From: CAZSHG01 sp964459995
GTDB lineage: Bacteria > UBP14 > UBA6098
Direction: 5' to 3'
DNA length: 64,000 nucleotides
Assembly (NCBI GenBank): GCA_964459995.1
Contig: CAYWOR010000001.1
Span: forward strand, 62,001 to 126,000
Part shown: piece after piece, positions 52,147-60,917 of the stretch
How positions within the stretch are numbered: position 1 is the first letter of the stretch
How the letters are laid out: every line of letters starts with the position of its first letter
Notes under the pieces: generated by a model
Told to the model about the DNA's origin: nothing
The model's input: only the letters and a program-made list of their open reading frames with translations
The model's database searches: none
Made by a program: the position numbers and the translations under genes

Positions 52147-54333
52147 ATGCAAGAGGAAATCACCGAAATAAATGGAATTATCGAGCGGATAACCTATTCC
52201 AACGAGGAAAACGGCTATGCCGTTCTGCGCCTTCGTTTGGGAAGCGGGCAGATGGCGACGGTCGTCGGAAGGCTGGATATGCGCCGTCCGGGGGAATATC
52301 TATGTGCGAATGGGAAATGGATTTTTAATCCTCAATACGGCCGGCAATTCGAGGCGGAGTCCTATTCGATTGGTGCCCCGCCGGACAACGATTCGCTCAT
52401 GCGCTATCTCGCCAGCGATGTAATCGACGGCATCGGCCAAGAAATGGCGCGGCGGCTGGTCGAGCATTTCGGCGGAGATTTCATGCGCATCGTCCGCGAA
52501 GAGCCGCAAAGGCTCACCGAGGTCGAGGGAATAGGTCGAAAACGCGCCACGCAGATTCGCAAATCACTCCTTAGCGAAGACCGCGAACAGAGAGCGCTTA
52601 GAGAGCTTTCCACGAGGTTGATGGGGTTCGGAATCGGCCCCGCTAAAATACGAAAAATCTACCGCGCCTACCGCGATGCCGCCCTCGATTATCTTCATCG
52701 CGACCCCTACCGCCTCATCGACGAGATAGACGGTTTCGGCTTTACAACCGCAGATATGATAGCCTCGCGGATGAATGTCGCGCCGGACTCGCCCTCGCGA
52801 CTAAAAGCAGGCCTCGTTTATGTCCTTGAAAACGCTTCCGGCGAAGGGAACTGCTATCTCGAAAAAAGCGAACTGCTCGAGCAAGCGAGAAAATTGCTCG
52901 CCGTCGAAGGTGCGAAAATCGAAAATGCCTTCGTAAAATTAGCCGATTCACAGGCTGTGGTAGAGGAGAATGGCCGAGTCTATATCGCGAGGTTTTTCGA
53001 TTTGGAATGCTCCGTCGCGAATGTGATTGTCGAATTTCTGCGCGCAAAGGGACGAAGTCTGCCAATCGGGACCATTCGTCGCGGCCTCGAAAATGTGCAA
53101 AAAGATTGCGATATCGAGTTCACACACGAGCAAAGAGGCGCAGTTGAGAACATTCTCAGCGAGAATCAAATTCAAATCCTCACCGGCGGCCCCGGCACGG
53201 GAAAAACAACCATCATTCGCGCGGTAGCAAAAATCGCAGATGCAAACCGATGGAACATCGCACTTTGCGCGCCCACAGGAAGAGCCGCACAGAGGCTCTC
53301 AGAAGCGGTTGATATGCCGGCATACACTATCCACCGTCTGCTAAATTTCCGCCCCGACCAGATTTCCGAGCTTGCAGTGCGGAAGTTGAACGTGGATTTA
53401 ATTGTCATCGACGAGATGAGCATGGTGGATTTGGAGCTTTTCAGCGTGGTGCTCTCCGCGCTCGATTCCGGCTGTAAAATCCTATTAGTGGGAGATTCCG
53501 ACCAGCTCCCCAGCGTCGGCCCGGGGCGTATCCTCGGCGACCTTATCGATTCCGCCGCGGTGCCGGTTGTCAAATTATCCCTAATCCACCGTCAGGCCGT
53601 AAAAAGCAGAATAATAGCCGAATCGCACAACATCATCCGAGGTCTTGTGCCCTCGATTAGGAACAACCCCGGCTCCGATTTCTTTTTCCTATGCGAGGAA
53701 GACCGCGAATTAGGCCTTCAGACGGTTATCGACCTCGTCTCGCATCGTTTGCCGACAAAATACGGATTCGATTCGAAACGAGATATTCAGGTAATCGTGC
53801 CGATGTATAAAGGTGTCTGCGGCGCGAACGAGCTTAATAAAGGCATTCGCGAGATTCTGAATCGCGGGTCATTAAATGACCCGGAAGTCCATTTTCTCGC
53901 CGGCGACAAAGTGATGCAAATCAAGAACAACTACGATCTCGGCGTTTTTAACGGTGATATCGGCATTGTGGCTTCGGTAAACCGCGAGGAGGAGGAGATT
54001 CATGTCGATTTTGGCCGATCGGGCATAGCCTCATATTCGCGCGAGGACCTCGCCCAGCTAACACTCGCCTATGCAATCACGGTTCATAAATCGCAGGGAA
54101 GCGAGGTGCCCTGCGTGGTGATTCCACTCTATACCGAGCATTTCATGCTTCTGCGAAGAAAATTGTTATATACCGCAATCACCCGTGCTAAAGAGCTTTG
54201 CGTGATTGTCGGCCAACCACGCGCGCTTGAACTCGCTGTCCAACGAAGCATCGAAGACCATCGCAACACAGGCCTCGCCGAAAGGCTTCGGAAAAAAATC
54301 GCACACCGGAACGAGATTCCCGAACTCGATTAA
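52147..54333 (+). CDS. recD2: ATP-dependent DNA helicase RecD2
   Basis: The 728-residue protein has the RecD2-type N-terminal extension (about 1-330, with the helix-hairpin-helix region LTEVEGIGRKRATQI and FGFTTADMIA) and a superfamily 1B helicase core. The P-loop is TGGPGTGKTT (about 344-353), motif II is VIDEMSMVD, and the C-terminal motifs LAYAITVHKSQGSE and LLYTAITRAKELCVI are present. RecD2 unwinds DNA 5' to 3' and works without RecBC. It has its own promoter and ends 28 bp from the convergent DsbD-like gene. Confidence 0.95.
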   Translation: MQEEITEINGIIERITYSNEENGYAVLRLRLGSGQMATVVGRLDMRRPGEYLCANGKWIFNPQYGRQFEAESYSIGAPPDNDSLMRYLASDVIDGIGQEMARRLVEHFGGDFMRIVREEPQRLTEVEGIGRKRATQIRKSLLSEDREQRALRELSTRLMGFGIGPAKIRKIYRAYRDAALDYLHRDPYRLIDEIDGFGFTTADMIASRMNVAPDSPSRLKAGLVYVLENASGEGNCYLEKSELLEQARKLLAVEGAKIENAFVKLADSQAVVEENGRVYIARFFDLECSVANVIVEFLRAKGRSLPIGTIRRGLENVQKDCDIEFTHEQRGAVENILSENQIQILTGGPGTGKTTIIRAVAKIADANRWNIALCAPTGRAAQRLSEAVDMPAYTIHRLLNFRPDQISELAVRKLNVDLIVIDEMSMVDLELFSVVLSALDSGCKILLVGDSDQLPSVGPGRILGDLIDSAAVPVVKLSLIHRQAVKSRIIAESHNIIRGLVPSIRNNPGSDFFFLCEEDRELGLQTVIDLVSHRLPTKYGFDSKRDIQVIVPMYKGVCGANELNKGIREILNRGSLNDPEVHFLAGDKVMQIKNNYDLGVFNGDIGIVASVNREEEEIHVDFGRSGIASYSREDLAQLTLAYAITVHKSQGSEVPCVVIPLYTEHFMLLRRKLLYTAITRAKELCVIVGQPRALELAVQRSIEDHRNTGLAERLRKKIAHRNEIPELD

Positions 54334-54361
54334 CCCAAGATTTGTCAGAAATTCAGTGGAA

Positions 54362-55921
54362 TCAACTGCCGAAAACAGTTCGCCACATGAAGAAGGCTAT
54401 TGCGAAGAAAATGCCGGCGGTCAGAAGTTTGATTGTCGGCGTGTTCTTTTTGAGGAAATTTGTCAGCTGTTCGCTGGTCGTGCCGAAAAACACAACCGCG
54501 AAAACGCCAATCAGCGGGATTATAAACATCAAATTATACAGGAAAAGGTAGAAAACAGCCTTTGTTTTAAGTCCCGGCGCGCCCATCACATAGATAATTG
54601 TCGGAAGATAAACCTGCCCTGTGCAAGCCATCTCGAGGATGCTCACAAAAAAGCCGGTAGTGATCGAGGCGAAAACGATATTCCTACGCGCGCGCGGCTC
54701 GTTCTCTGAGATGATTACCTTGTGAATTCGCTTTTTAAGCTTGTCGGGAAGCTGAAGGGTCATCTCGGCGAACTCGCCCTTGCGGCTTCGGAAGAAATCA
54801 TATATCGAAAGCACCCCGAGAGCAAGAACCAGAACACCTGTGGCCATATAAATCCATCTCGCGATGACATGAATGAATGGCAACGCTTGCATGAACTTCA
54901 AAAAGCCTGTGCCGACGAGAAAATATGTCAGGAATACCGATAGTGTGAAAGCGATGCCAACCATAAGTATTTCGCGGCGTTTACGATTAACCACGGTGAG
55001 GAAAGTAACGAAGAATATAATCGCTCCGAAAGCGCAAGGGTTTACGCCGTCGATTAAACCGGCACCGAGAACCGGAAGAATCTGGAAACGCTGGAATCGG
55101 GTGCGAATCCTCTCGTCGGCCTGAGCAAGCTCGGCTTCGGTTGCAATCCATACTGAGTCCATAAAAGCCGAGTTTTCCAGCTTAACCACCGCCTCTTCGA
55201 CAGCGCGGAAACTTATCTGGCTCGTAACGAAATATGTATCCGGCAAGAAAATCGTCGGGGTCGCCAGATGGAGGTTTTCCGGCACTCCGAGGCGATAAGC
55301 CAACACCTCGGCGAGAAGCTTCGCATCCTTTTCCTCGATATTAAAATCGCGTATAACGAGCGTAGGATGGTATCTCTGCAGAAGTTGAAGGTCATAGGTT
55401 ACCCTCGAACAATGCTGGCATCCGGGTTCCCAGAAGAAGGCCATTGTTACGGTTTGTATTGACTCTTGCGCGGCCTTTTGGAGCGTATCTTCACCCTCAG
55501 CAGGCTGAGACGACGTAGTATCGGGGCTCAAAGTGTCAGCGACTTTTATCTGCGAATGGGCGTCGTGATAATTGTTGCCTAATAGATATGTAAGGTAGGG
55601 CAAGAACCGCTCCGTTACCTCGTCTCCGCCGAAAACACTATCCCCGATGAAAACGACCGGGACCTCATTGTTCTCGTCGCCGAATTCACGTTCCATTTGA
55701 ATAAGACGTTCGTAATTATCGAGATTGTCCTCGATTTCGTTAGTTTGAAGCGTGATTCGTCCGGGGTAGTTTGCGAAAATCGGCGGGAAATACTCCTCGA
55801 TAACCTCTTTGCAGTGTTCGCAGGTCTTCGAGTAGAAAACGATGACATCCACGCGCTCCAGCGGCAAAGCCGTGCCTGCGATGCAAAACAGAAGCATTAT
55901 TATAGCGAAGTTATATCGCAT
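54362..55921 (-). CDS. DsbD/CcdA-like membrane redox protein with two thioredoxin-like domains
   Basis: Start at ATG 55921 (a TTG precedes it); numbering from there, 519 residues. A signal peptide is followed by a thioredoxin-like domain with Cys34-Glu-His-Cys37 (FYSKTCEHCKE) and a second with Cys168-Gln-His-Cys171 (FFWEPGCQHCSRV). The C-terminal half (about 275-519) has six or more membrane helices with CcdA-like cysteines Cys296 (DGVNPCAFGA) and Cys433 (LEMACTGQVYLP). This layout suggests transfer of electrons from the cytoplasm through the membrane to two periplasmic thiol domains; in usual DsbD there is one thioredoxin domain at the C-terminus. It lies 30 bp downstream of a DUF1573 gene. 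Confidence 0.85.
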   Translation of the reverse strand: MRYNFAIIMLLFCIAGTALPLERVDVIVFYSKTCEHCKEVIEEYFPPIFANYPGRITLQTNEIEDNLDNYERLIQMEREFGDENNEVPVVFIGDSVFGGDEVTERFLPYLTYLLGNNYHDAHSQIKVADTLSPDTTSSQPAEGEDTLQKAAQESIQTVTMAFFWEPGCQHCSRVTYDLQLLQRYHPTLVIRDFNIEEKDAKLLAEVLAYRLGVPENLHLATPTIFLPDTYFVTSQISFRAVEEAVVKLENSAFMDSVWIATEAELAQADERIRTRFQRFQILPVLGAGLIDGVNPCAFGAIIFFVTFLTVVNRKRREILMVGIAFTLSVFLTYFLVGTGFLKFMQALPFIHVIARWIYMATGVLVLALGVLSIYDFFRSRKGEFAEMTLQLPDKLKKRIHKVIISENEPRARRNIVFASITTGFFVSILEMACTGQVYLPTIIYVMGAPGLKTKAVFYLFLYNLMFIIPLIGVFAVVFFGTTSEQLTNFLKKNTPTIKLLTAGIFFAIAFFMWRTVFGS

Positions 55922-55951
55922 CAATCACTTAGACATCTCGTCTGTCAGAGT

Positions 55952-56707
55952 TTATTGCGGGCCGGAGCCTTTGACCGGAATAGTGAAAAACAGGGGGTCG
56001 CCCGGAATTCCCTTGGCTTCCAAAGTAACCGAAGCCTTAATATATGTAGCCGCGCAGTCATAATCAGTGCAAAGTTCGAGAGTAAGCTCGGTCGATTTGC
56101 CCGGCTTGAGTTTTTTGTCCTTCAGCTTCGGAACGCCGAAAACATCGGCGGTATAATCGATTATTTCAAGCTCCACTTCGGACTCGGTCGGGTTCTCGAT
56201 TTTGAAAACCATCTGCTTTGGCGGATCCTCACCGCGCGGAATATCGAGCGCTCTCGGGACGACATTCAACGGCAGGCCGGTGCTGTCCATATCGGCGGAG
56301 AATGTTACGCGAATGCTTCTATTCACGGGGTCGTTGCTGTTGATAATGGCGCTTTTAGATGTTTTATGAAAATACCTCGCGCTATTGAAAACAACCGTAA
56401 CCTCAGTCTCTTCGCCGGGTTCGAGTTGCATCTTTTTCATTGGGGCGTTGGTGCATCCGCAGGTTGTTCTGACGCGCTGAATTCTCAGCTCGCCCTCGCC
56501 GGCATTGCGGACTTTGAAAGAATGGACGAGGTAGTAACCCTCGGGTGAAAAACCGAAATCGAAGCGCTGTTCGGGCACTACTATTTCGGGTTGGGGGCCG
56601 GTCAAATCAACCGGAAATTCTTCGTCTTCGGTCATCTGCTCATTCTGAGCGAAAACCGGGGCGAAAAGTAGGATCATCATGATTGAGATCAATGTCCACT
56701 TCGCCAT
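55952..56707 (-). CDS. Exported DUF1573-family protein
   Basis: I use the ATG at 56707, 6 nt after AAGGAG; an ATG at 56710 and one at 56734 are alternatives. The 251-residue product has a signal peptide (ISIMMILLFAPVFA) and a DUF1573 domain with FDFGFSPEGYYLVHSFKVRNAGEGEL and the typical CGC motif (RTTCGCTNAPM). A second Ig-like domain follows (about 150-250) with a DYDC. DUF1573 proteins are Ig-like and often found with redox proteins. Its neighbour encodes a DsbD-like protein, so a redox partner role is reasonable but not shown. Confidence 0.8.
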   Translation of the reverse strand: MAKWTLISIMMILLFAPVFAQNEQMTEDEEFPVDLTGPQPEIVVPEQRFDFGFSPEGYYLVHSFKVRNAGEGELRIQRVRTTCGCTNAPMKKMQLEPGEETEVTVVFNSARYFHKTSKSAIINSNDPVNRSIRVTFSADMDSTGLPLNVVPRALDIPRGEDPPKQMVFKIENPTESEVELEIIDYTADVFGVPKLKDKKLKPGKSTELTLELCTDYDCAATYIKASVTLEAKGIPGDPLFFTIPVKGSGPQ

Positions 56708-56730
56708 CATTTTCTCCTTGTTGAGAATTG

Positions 56731-58095
56731 TCATTTATGCAAAGCCTCTCCGAGAGCATCGAGAGCGGATTCTTTCAGAATTTCGCCGAAAGTAGGATGG
56801 GCAATAATCGTGTTTCGCCAATCATCGATTTTAATGCGGTGGGTTACGGATAAACTCGCCGCTGTGAGCATCTCAGAAGCACCTCTGCCCGCAATATGTA
56901 TGCCAACGATGACATCGTCGCCGGTCGCGATAACTTTCGCAAAACCCTCTACTGCAGAGGCGGTTTTCGCCCTTCCGCTGGCCTGATAGGGGAACATCCC
57001 GATTTTGACCTCGTCGAATTTCTCCTTCGCCTGCGGTTCAGTTAATCCGACCGTGCCGATTTCCAGCGCGGTAAATGTCGCACCGGGGATGGCATGATTG
57101 TCTATGTTTTTTCCTGCGCCGAGCATATTCTCGACAGCGATTTCGCCCATCGCGCTGGCCCAATGTGCGAGAAAGGGGTCTCCGCAGACATCGCCGGCGG
57201 CATAGATTCCCTCTCCAGCGGAGAGCTTGGAGTCGATAACAATCGCGCCGCGCTCGATTTTCACACCTGTGGTTTCGATTCCTTCGGGAGGGGTCGGTGT
57301 GCGTCCGACTGCGGCAAGTATTTCCTCCGCTTCGAACCTTTCGCCGCCGGCATAGGCGACAACCCCCTCCGCTGTGCGCTCGATTTTATTTATTGCGATT
57401 CCGGTTCTAAGGGCGACACCCTCTGCGGCAAGCACTTTGGTTATCACTGCGACGATATCGGGGTCGAATCCCGGCAGAATATTCTCCATCACCTCGATAA
57501 TTGTAACCTTGCACCCGAAAGTTGCGAAGATATGCGCGAATTCGCAACCGATAACGCCGCCGCCGATTATAATCATGCTGGAGGGCATTTTTTCGGTGTT
57601 TAGGGCATCGGTGGAGTCCCAGACTCCGGAGCCGCTCCAGCCGTCTATTGGAAGCACGCGCGGAACGCTTCCGGTGGCGATAAGCAAGTTATCATGCTCG
57701 ATCTTCTCGCTTGAACCGTCCTTCGCAACCACCTCGACCGTGCCTACTCCGGAAATTTTGCCGATGCCGTCAGCCACGCGGATACCGTTGGTTTTCATAA
57801 GATATTCGATGCCCTTTACGAGCCGTTTGACGACGGTATCCTTTTTGCGGAGCATTCTAAGCCAATCGTGGGAGATTTCGCCCTCGAAGACCTTGTCCTT
57901 GGCCGCGTTGTGGAGGTCGTGCAAAGCCTCGGCATAGTGAAAATATGTTTTTGTGGGGATACATCCGCGGTTTGTGCAGACTCCACCGAGGGAGTCCTTT
58001 TCGACGAGAGTAACATCCGCGCCCAGTTGGGTGGCTCTAATCGCGGCGACATAGCCTGCAGGCCCGCCGCCGAGTATTGTTATTCTTTTTGCCAT
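56731..58095 (-). CDS. lpdA: Dihydrolipoyl dehydrogenase
   Basis: The 454-residue flavoprotein begins with the FAD motif ILGGGPAGYVAAI. The redox-active pair is Cys40 and Cys45 (GGVCTNRGCIPTK), the NAD motif is IIGGGVIGCEFAHIF, and the C-terminal HPTFGEIL holds the active-site His. It is the E3 component of 2-oxoacid dehydrogenases or of the glycine cleavage system; no E1/E2 gene lies nearby, so the partner is elsewhere. A strong promoter and AAGGAG lie upstream. Confidence 0.95.
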   Translation of the reverse strand: MAKRITILGGGPAGYVAAIRATQLGADVTLVEKDSLGGVCTNRGCIPTKTYFHYAEALHDLHNAAKDKVFEGEISHDWLRMLRKKDTVVKRLVKGIEYLMKTNGIRVADGIGKISGVGTVEVVAKDGSSEKIEHDNLLIATGSVPRVLPIDGWSGSGVWDSTDALNTEKMPSSMIIIGGGVIGCEFAHIFATFGCKVTIIEVMENILPGFDPDIVAVITKVLAAEGVALRTGIAINKIERTAEGVVAYAGGERFEAEEILAAVGRTPTPPEGIETTGVKIERGAIVIDSKLSAGEGIYAAGDVCGDPFLAHWASAMGEIAVENMLGAGKNIDNHAIPGATFTALEIGTVGLTEPQAKEKFDEVKIGMFPYQASGRAKTASAVEGFAKVIATGDDVIVGIHIAGRGASEMLTAASLSVTHRIKIDDWRNTIIAHPTFGEILKESALDALGEALHK

Positions 58096-58123
58096 CGTTC
58101 TCCTTAGAGCAAATTAACTTTTC

Positions 58124-58151
58124 ATTATAAACCATATTGCGCCGATGTCAA
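58124..58151 (-). promoter_or_regulatory. Sigma70-like promoter of lpdA
   Basis: Minus-strand TTGACA (58151-58146) and TATAAT (58129-58124) are separated by 16 nt; both are consensus. The bases after the -35 box are TCGGCGC. AAGGAG precedes the ATG at 58095. Confidence 0.8.
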
Positions 58152-58178
58152 AGAAAAATCGAAAAGCTAAGATAATCA

Positions 58179-58205
58179 TTGATAATGGGCGAAGAAAAAG
58201 ATAAT
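58179..58205 (+). promoter_or_regulatory. Promoter of tsaD, apparently leaderless
   Basis: TTGATA (58179-58184) and GATAAT (58200-58205) are separated by 15 nt. The ATG at 58214 is 8 nt after the -10 box and has no Shine-Dalgarno. Confidence 0.45.
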
Positions 58206-58213
58206 TTAGCGAT

Positions 58214-59215
58214 ATGAAAGTATTAGGGATAGAAACATCCTGCGACGATTCAGCGGTCGGCATTGTCGATAGCGGAAAAGTTCTCGCCAGCGTGGTGCAT
58301 ACGCAACAGGTTCACGCAAAATGGGGTGGCGTAATTCCGGAGCTTGCCAGCCGAGACCATGTGCGCACGATAATTCCGGTTATCCGCGAAGCGCTCAGCA
58401 TTTCCGGCCTTTCGATTTCCGATATCGAGGGGATTTCGGCATGCAGAGGGCCTGGGCTTTTAGGGTCGCTTTTGGTTGGGCTTTGCGTTGGAAAATCGAT
58501 GGCTTACGGTCTTGGAATACCCTTTGTAGGAGTGCATCATCTCGAGGGGCATCTTCTCGCGGCGCAAATTGGCGCGCATATCGAACCGCCCTATCTCGCG
58601 CTGATTGTAAGCGGAGGTCATTCGCACATCTACGAAGTTCCGGAAGCCGGCAATTATATTCTAATCGGAAAGACCCGCGACGACGCCGCCGGAGAGGCAT
58701 TCGACAAAGGAGCGAAACTTTTGCGTTTGCCCTATCCGGGAGGCCCCTCGATTCAAAATGCGGCGACAGGCGGGAATCCTTCCGCCTTCGATTTTCCTCG
58801 TGCGATGCAGATTTCCGGCGAGACCGATATGTCATTCAGCGGGCTTAAAACCGCGCTTTTGCTCGAGGTCGAGAAGCACGGCGAATCCGCGATCGAGGGT
58901 ATGACCGCTAATCTTGCCGCGAGTTATCAGGAAGCCATTGTCGATGCGCTCATATGGAAGCTTAACGAGGCGGCGGAAAAGACCGGCCATCGGAAAATAG
59001 CAGTGGTTGGCGGTGTTTCCGCCAATGCGAGGTTTAGAGAAAAGCTCGGGGAATTCGGCGATAGGAAGGGTTGGGATATCGCACTTCCGCCGATGGCATT
59101 TTGCACTGATAACGGCGCTATGATAGCCGCGGCGGGGGAGTTCAGGTTTCTTCGCGGGGAGGAATCGCCACAAGACATAACGGCGGTCAGCAGATGGCCG
59201 CTGGAAGACCTTTAG
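58214..59215 (+). CDS. tsaD: tRNA threonylcarbamoyladenosine transferase TsaD
   Basis: The 333-residue protein starts with GIETSCDDSAVGIVD and has the metal-binding His109 and His113 in GVHHLEGHLLA. Further family blocks are LIVSGGHSHIYEV, DDAAGEAFDKGAKLL and the last metal ligand in CTDNGAMIAAAG. TsaD transfers the threonylcarbamoyl group to A37 of tRNAs that read ANN codons, with TsaB and TsaE as partners; neither is in this window. It lies 9 bp before the unrecognised gene 59225-60127. Confidence 0.95.
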   Translation: MKVLGIETSCDDSAVGIVDSGKVLASVVHTQQVHAKWGGVIPELASRDHVRTIIPVIREALSISGLSISDIEGISACRGPGLLGSLLVGLCVGKSMAYGLGIPFVGVHHLEGHLLAAQIGAHIEPPYLALIVSGGHSHIYEVPEAGNYILIGKTRDDAAGEAFDKGAKLLRLPYPGGPSIQNAATGGNPSAFDFPRAMQISGETDMSFSGLKTALLLEVEKHGESAIEGMTANLAASYQEAIVDALIWKLNEAAEKTGHRKIAVVGGVSANARFREKLGEFGDRKGWDIALPPMAFCTDNGAMIAAAGEFRFLRGEESPQDITAVSRWPLEDL

Positions 59216-59224
59216 GAGAAGATT

Positions 59225-60127
59225 ATGCTCGAACAGACGGTAAATTATCTCAAGGAAACAGGGATCGAAGATGTAATCCAAAGCGTTAAAGGCTATTGCC
59301 GGGCGGTTGGCGTGAAAATGCCGGAAAAGGCTGGTGTGAAATTAGAACTTGCGAGGCGCATGGTGCTTCCCAATCCCGGTCTTGACGAGTTTCAAGCACT
59401 TTCGGTGAGCGAATTGCAGGTAATAAAGCGGACGGTTCAGCGTGCAGAGGAGCTTCGCGAATATGGCGAGAGACTTGCCGCCTTCAGAGCGCTTATCGCC
59501 GATTGCGAAAACCATGTTCCAGACCAGAAACTCAGCCTCGTAGCGAAAGACCTCGCGATGAGGTTCCAGCCGGAACTTCTTTTGGGCGATTCTCTCTCTC
59601 CTTACGCCCTCGATGCGAGGTGCGAGAATTTCGCAAATGATTATCAATCATGTTATATCGCTTTCCACAACAGTTGGCATGACGAGAAGCGCAAAAATAC
59701 GGCGCGAGTCGAAAAAATCGCCACATTGGCCTTAGCACTCGATACGCTCGACACGTTGATGGGTGTGGATGTTCCGCGTCAGAATAGACGAAAGCATGAA
59801 CTTTCCGCTCTGCAGAATTTGTGTTCCTGCGAAGACCTCGGTTCACACCAAATAGGCTATGCCGCATTTTGTCCAAATTGCGGCCTTAAGTTTGGCGAGG
59901 TCTATGATTGGGTGAATCTGCCCAGATTCGAGGCCGAAGTTCGAAGACAATTGGAGGAGCATCAGGCAAAGCTCGCGCGAAGACTCGCGGACGACCTCAT
60001 TAAGCGAGTGCCGGATGACCCGCTTACCGGAATAGTCGAGGCGATTTCCGTGAGCGATTTGTCCAAGCTTCCGAACATTCTTACCGACGATGTGGTCGAA
60101 GCGCTTAGGAAGATATTAGGCAAATGA
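59225..60127 (+). CDS. Unrecognised protein with a cysteine cluster
   Basis: The 300-residue protein is soluble and mostly helical. A short cluster LCSCEDLG...AFCPNCGLKF (about 198-220) has four cysteines in CxC and CxxC pairs and probably binds zinc. The segment after it is a long helix (FEAEVRRQLEEHQAKLARRLADDLIK) and ends VEALRKIL. There is some resemblance to the C-terminal part of DUF6079-like proteins, but I do not regard it as an identification. AGGAG (59215-59219) precedes the ATG. It lies between tsaD and ftsE and is probably co-transcribed with tsaD. Confidence 0.75.
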   Translation: MLEQTVNYLKETGIEDVIQSVKGYCRAVGVKMPEKAGVKLELARRMVLPNPGLDEFQALSVSELQVIKRTVQRAEELREYGERLAAFRALIADCENHVPDQKLSLVAKDLAMRFQPELLLGDSLSPYALDARCENFANDYQSCYIAFHNSWHDEKRKNTARVEKIATLALALDTLDTLMGVDVPRQNRRKHELSALQNLCSCEDLGSHQIGYAAFCPNCGLKFGEVYDWVNLPRFEAEVRRQLEEHQAKLARRLADDLIKRVPDDPLTGIVEAISVSDLSKLPNILTDDVVEALRKILGK

Positions 60128-60198
60128 GTGCAATAGTTGCGTTTCGACCTTTTTTGGACGAAATCTTTCGGCATATCTCGACTTCGATTATGAAATCC

Positions 60199-60227
60199 TT
60201 GACCAAAGGGTGTTCGTCTATTAAGTT
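60199..60227 (+). promoter_or_regulatory. Promoter of ftsE, apparently leaderless
   Basis: TTGACC (60199-60204) and TAAGTT (60222-60227) are separated by 17 nt. The ATG at 60234 is 6 nt after the -10 box, with no Shine-Dalgarno. The -10 box is a weaker match than at recD2. Confidence 0.4.
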
Positions 60228-60233
60228 ATATTT

Positions 60234-60917
60234 ATGGCTATCCTCGAAGTAAAAAGCGTAACGAAATCTTACGGCAAAGGCTGGACAGCTCTTTCGCGTG
60301 TCGATTTTTCTCTGCGCGAGGGGGAGTTCGTTTTTCTTGTGGGGTCTTCCGGGGCTGGCAAAAGCACCTTGTTGTCGCTTATCACCATGGAGGAGCGTCC
60401 GGATTCGGGAAAGGTTGCTGTCGCCGGTTTCGATTCCGAGACGATAAAAAACGAGGAAATCCCGTTGTTGAGACGGAAAATAGGGGTTGTTTTTCAGGAT
60501 TTCCGACTTCTTCGAGAGATGACCGCATGGGAGAACATCGCATTTGCCCTCAAGGTAACCGGCCAACCGCGTAAATATATCAAAAAGCGAGTTTTCGAGC
60601 TTCTATCGATGGTCGGGCTTACACACAAAGCGCAGTCTTATCCTCATGAGCTTTCGGGCGGCGAAAAACAGAGAATCGCTGTTGCAAGAGCTTTGGCGAA
60701 TAACCCGCTTCTTTTGCTTGCCGACGAGCCTACCGGCAATCTCGATCCTCGCGCTACAGACGAGCTTTTAGAGCTGTTTTTCGAGATTAATATGCAGGGG
60801 ACTGCGGTTTTTATGGCGACACACAACACCGCACTTATCGATCTATCGCCAAAGAGGGTGCTGGAGCTGGAAAACGGAGTCCTTGTGGGCGACAGGTCGG
60901 CGGGGGCGGCATTGTGA
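60234..60917 (+). CDS. ftsE: Cell division ATP-binding protein FtsE
   Basis: The 227-residue ABC ATPase has the P-loop GSSGAGKST (37-45), the Q-loop in VVFQDFRLLREM, the signature LSGGEKQR and Walker B LLLADEPTGNLDP. The FtsE family pattern RRKIGVVFQDFRLL supports the name. FtsE powers FtsX, which activates cell wall hydrolases at division. It overlaps ftsX by 4 bp. Confidence 0.94.
   Translation: MAILEVKSVTKSYGKGWTALSRVDFSLREGEFVFLVGSSGAGKSTLLSLITMEERPDSGKVAVAGFDSETIKNEEIPLLRRKIGVVFQDFRLLREMTAWENIAFALKVTGQPRKYIKKRVFELLSMVGLTHKAQSYPHELSGGEKQRIAVARALANNPLLLLADEPTGNLDPRATDELLELFFEINMQGTAVFMATHNTALIDLSPKRVLELENGVLVGDRSAGAAL

Noticed and set aside
55697..56548. A 283-codon plus-strand frame
   Set aside because: It is antisense to the DsbD-like and DUF1573 genes.
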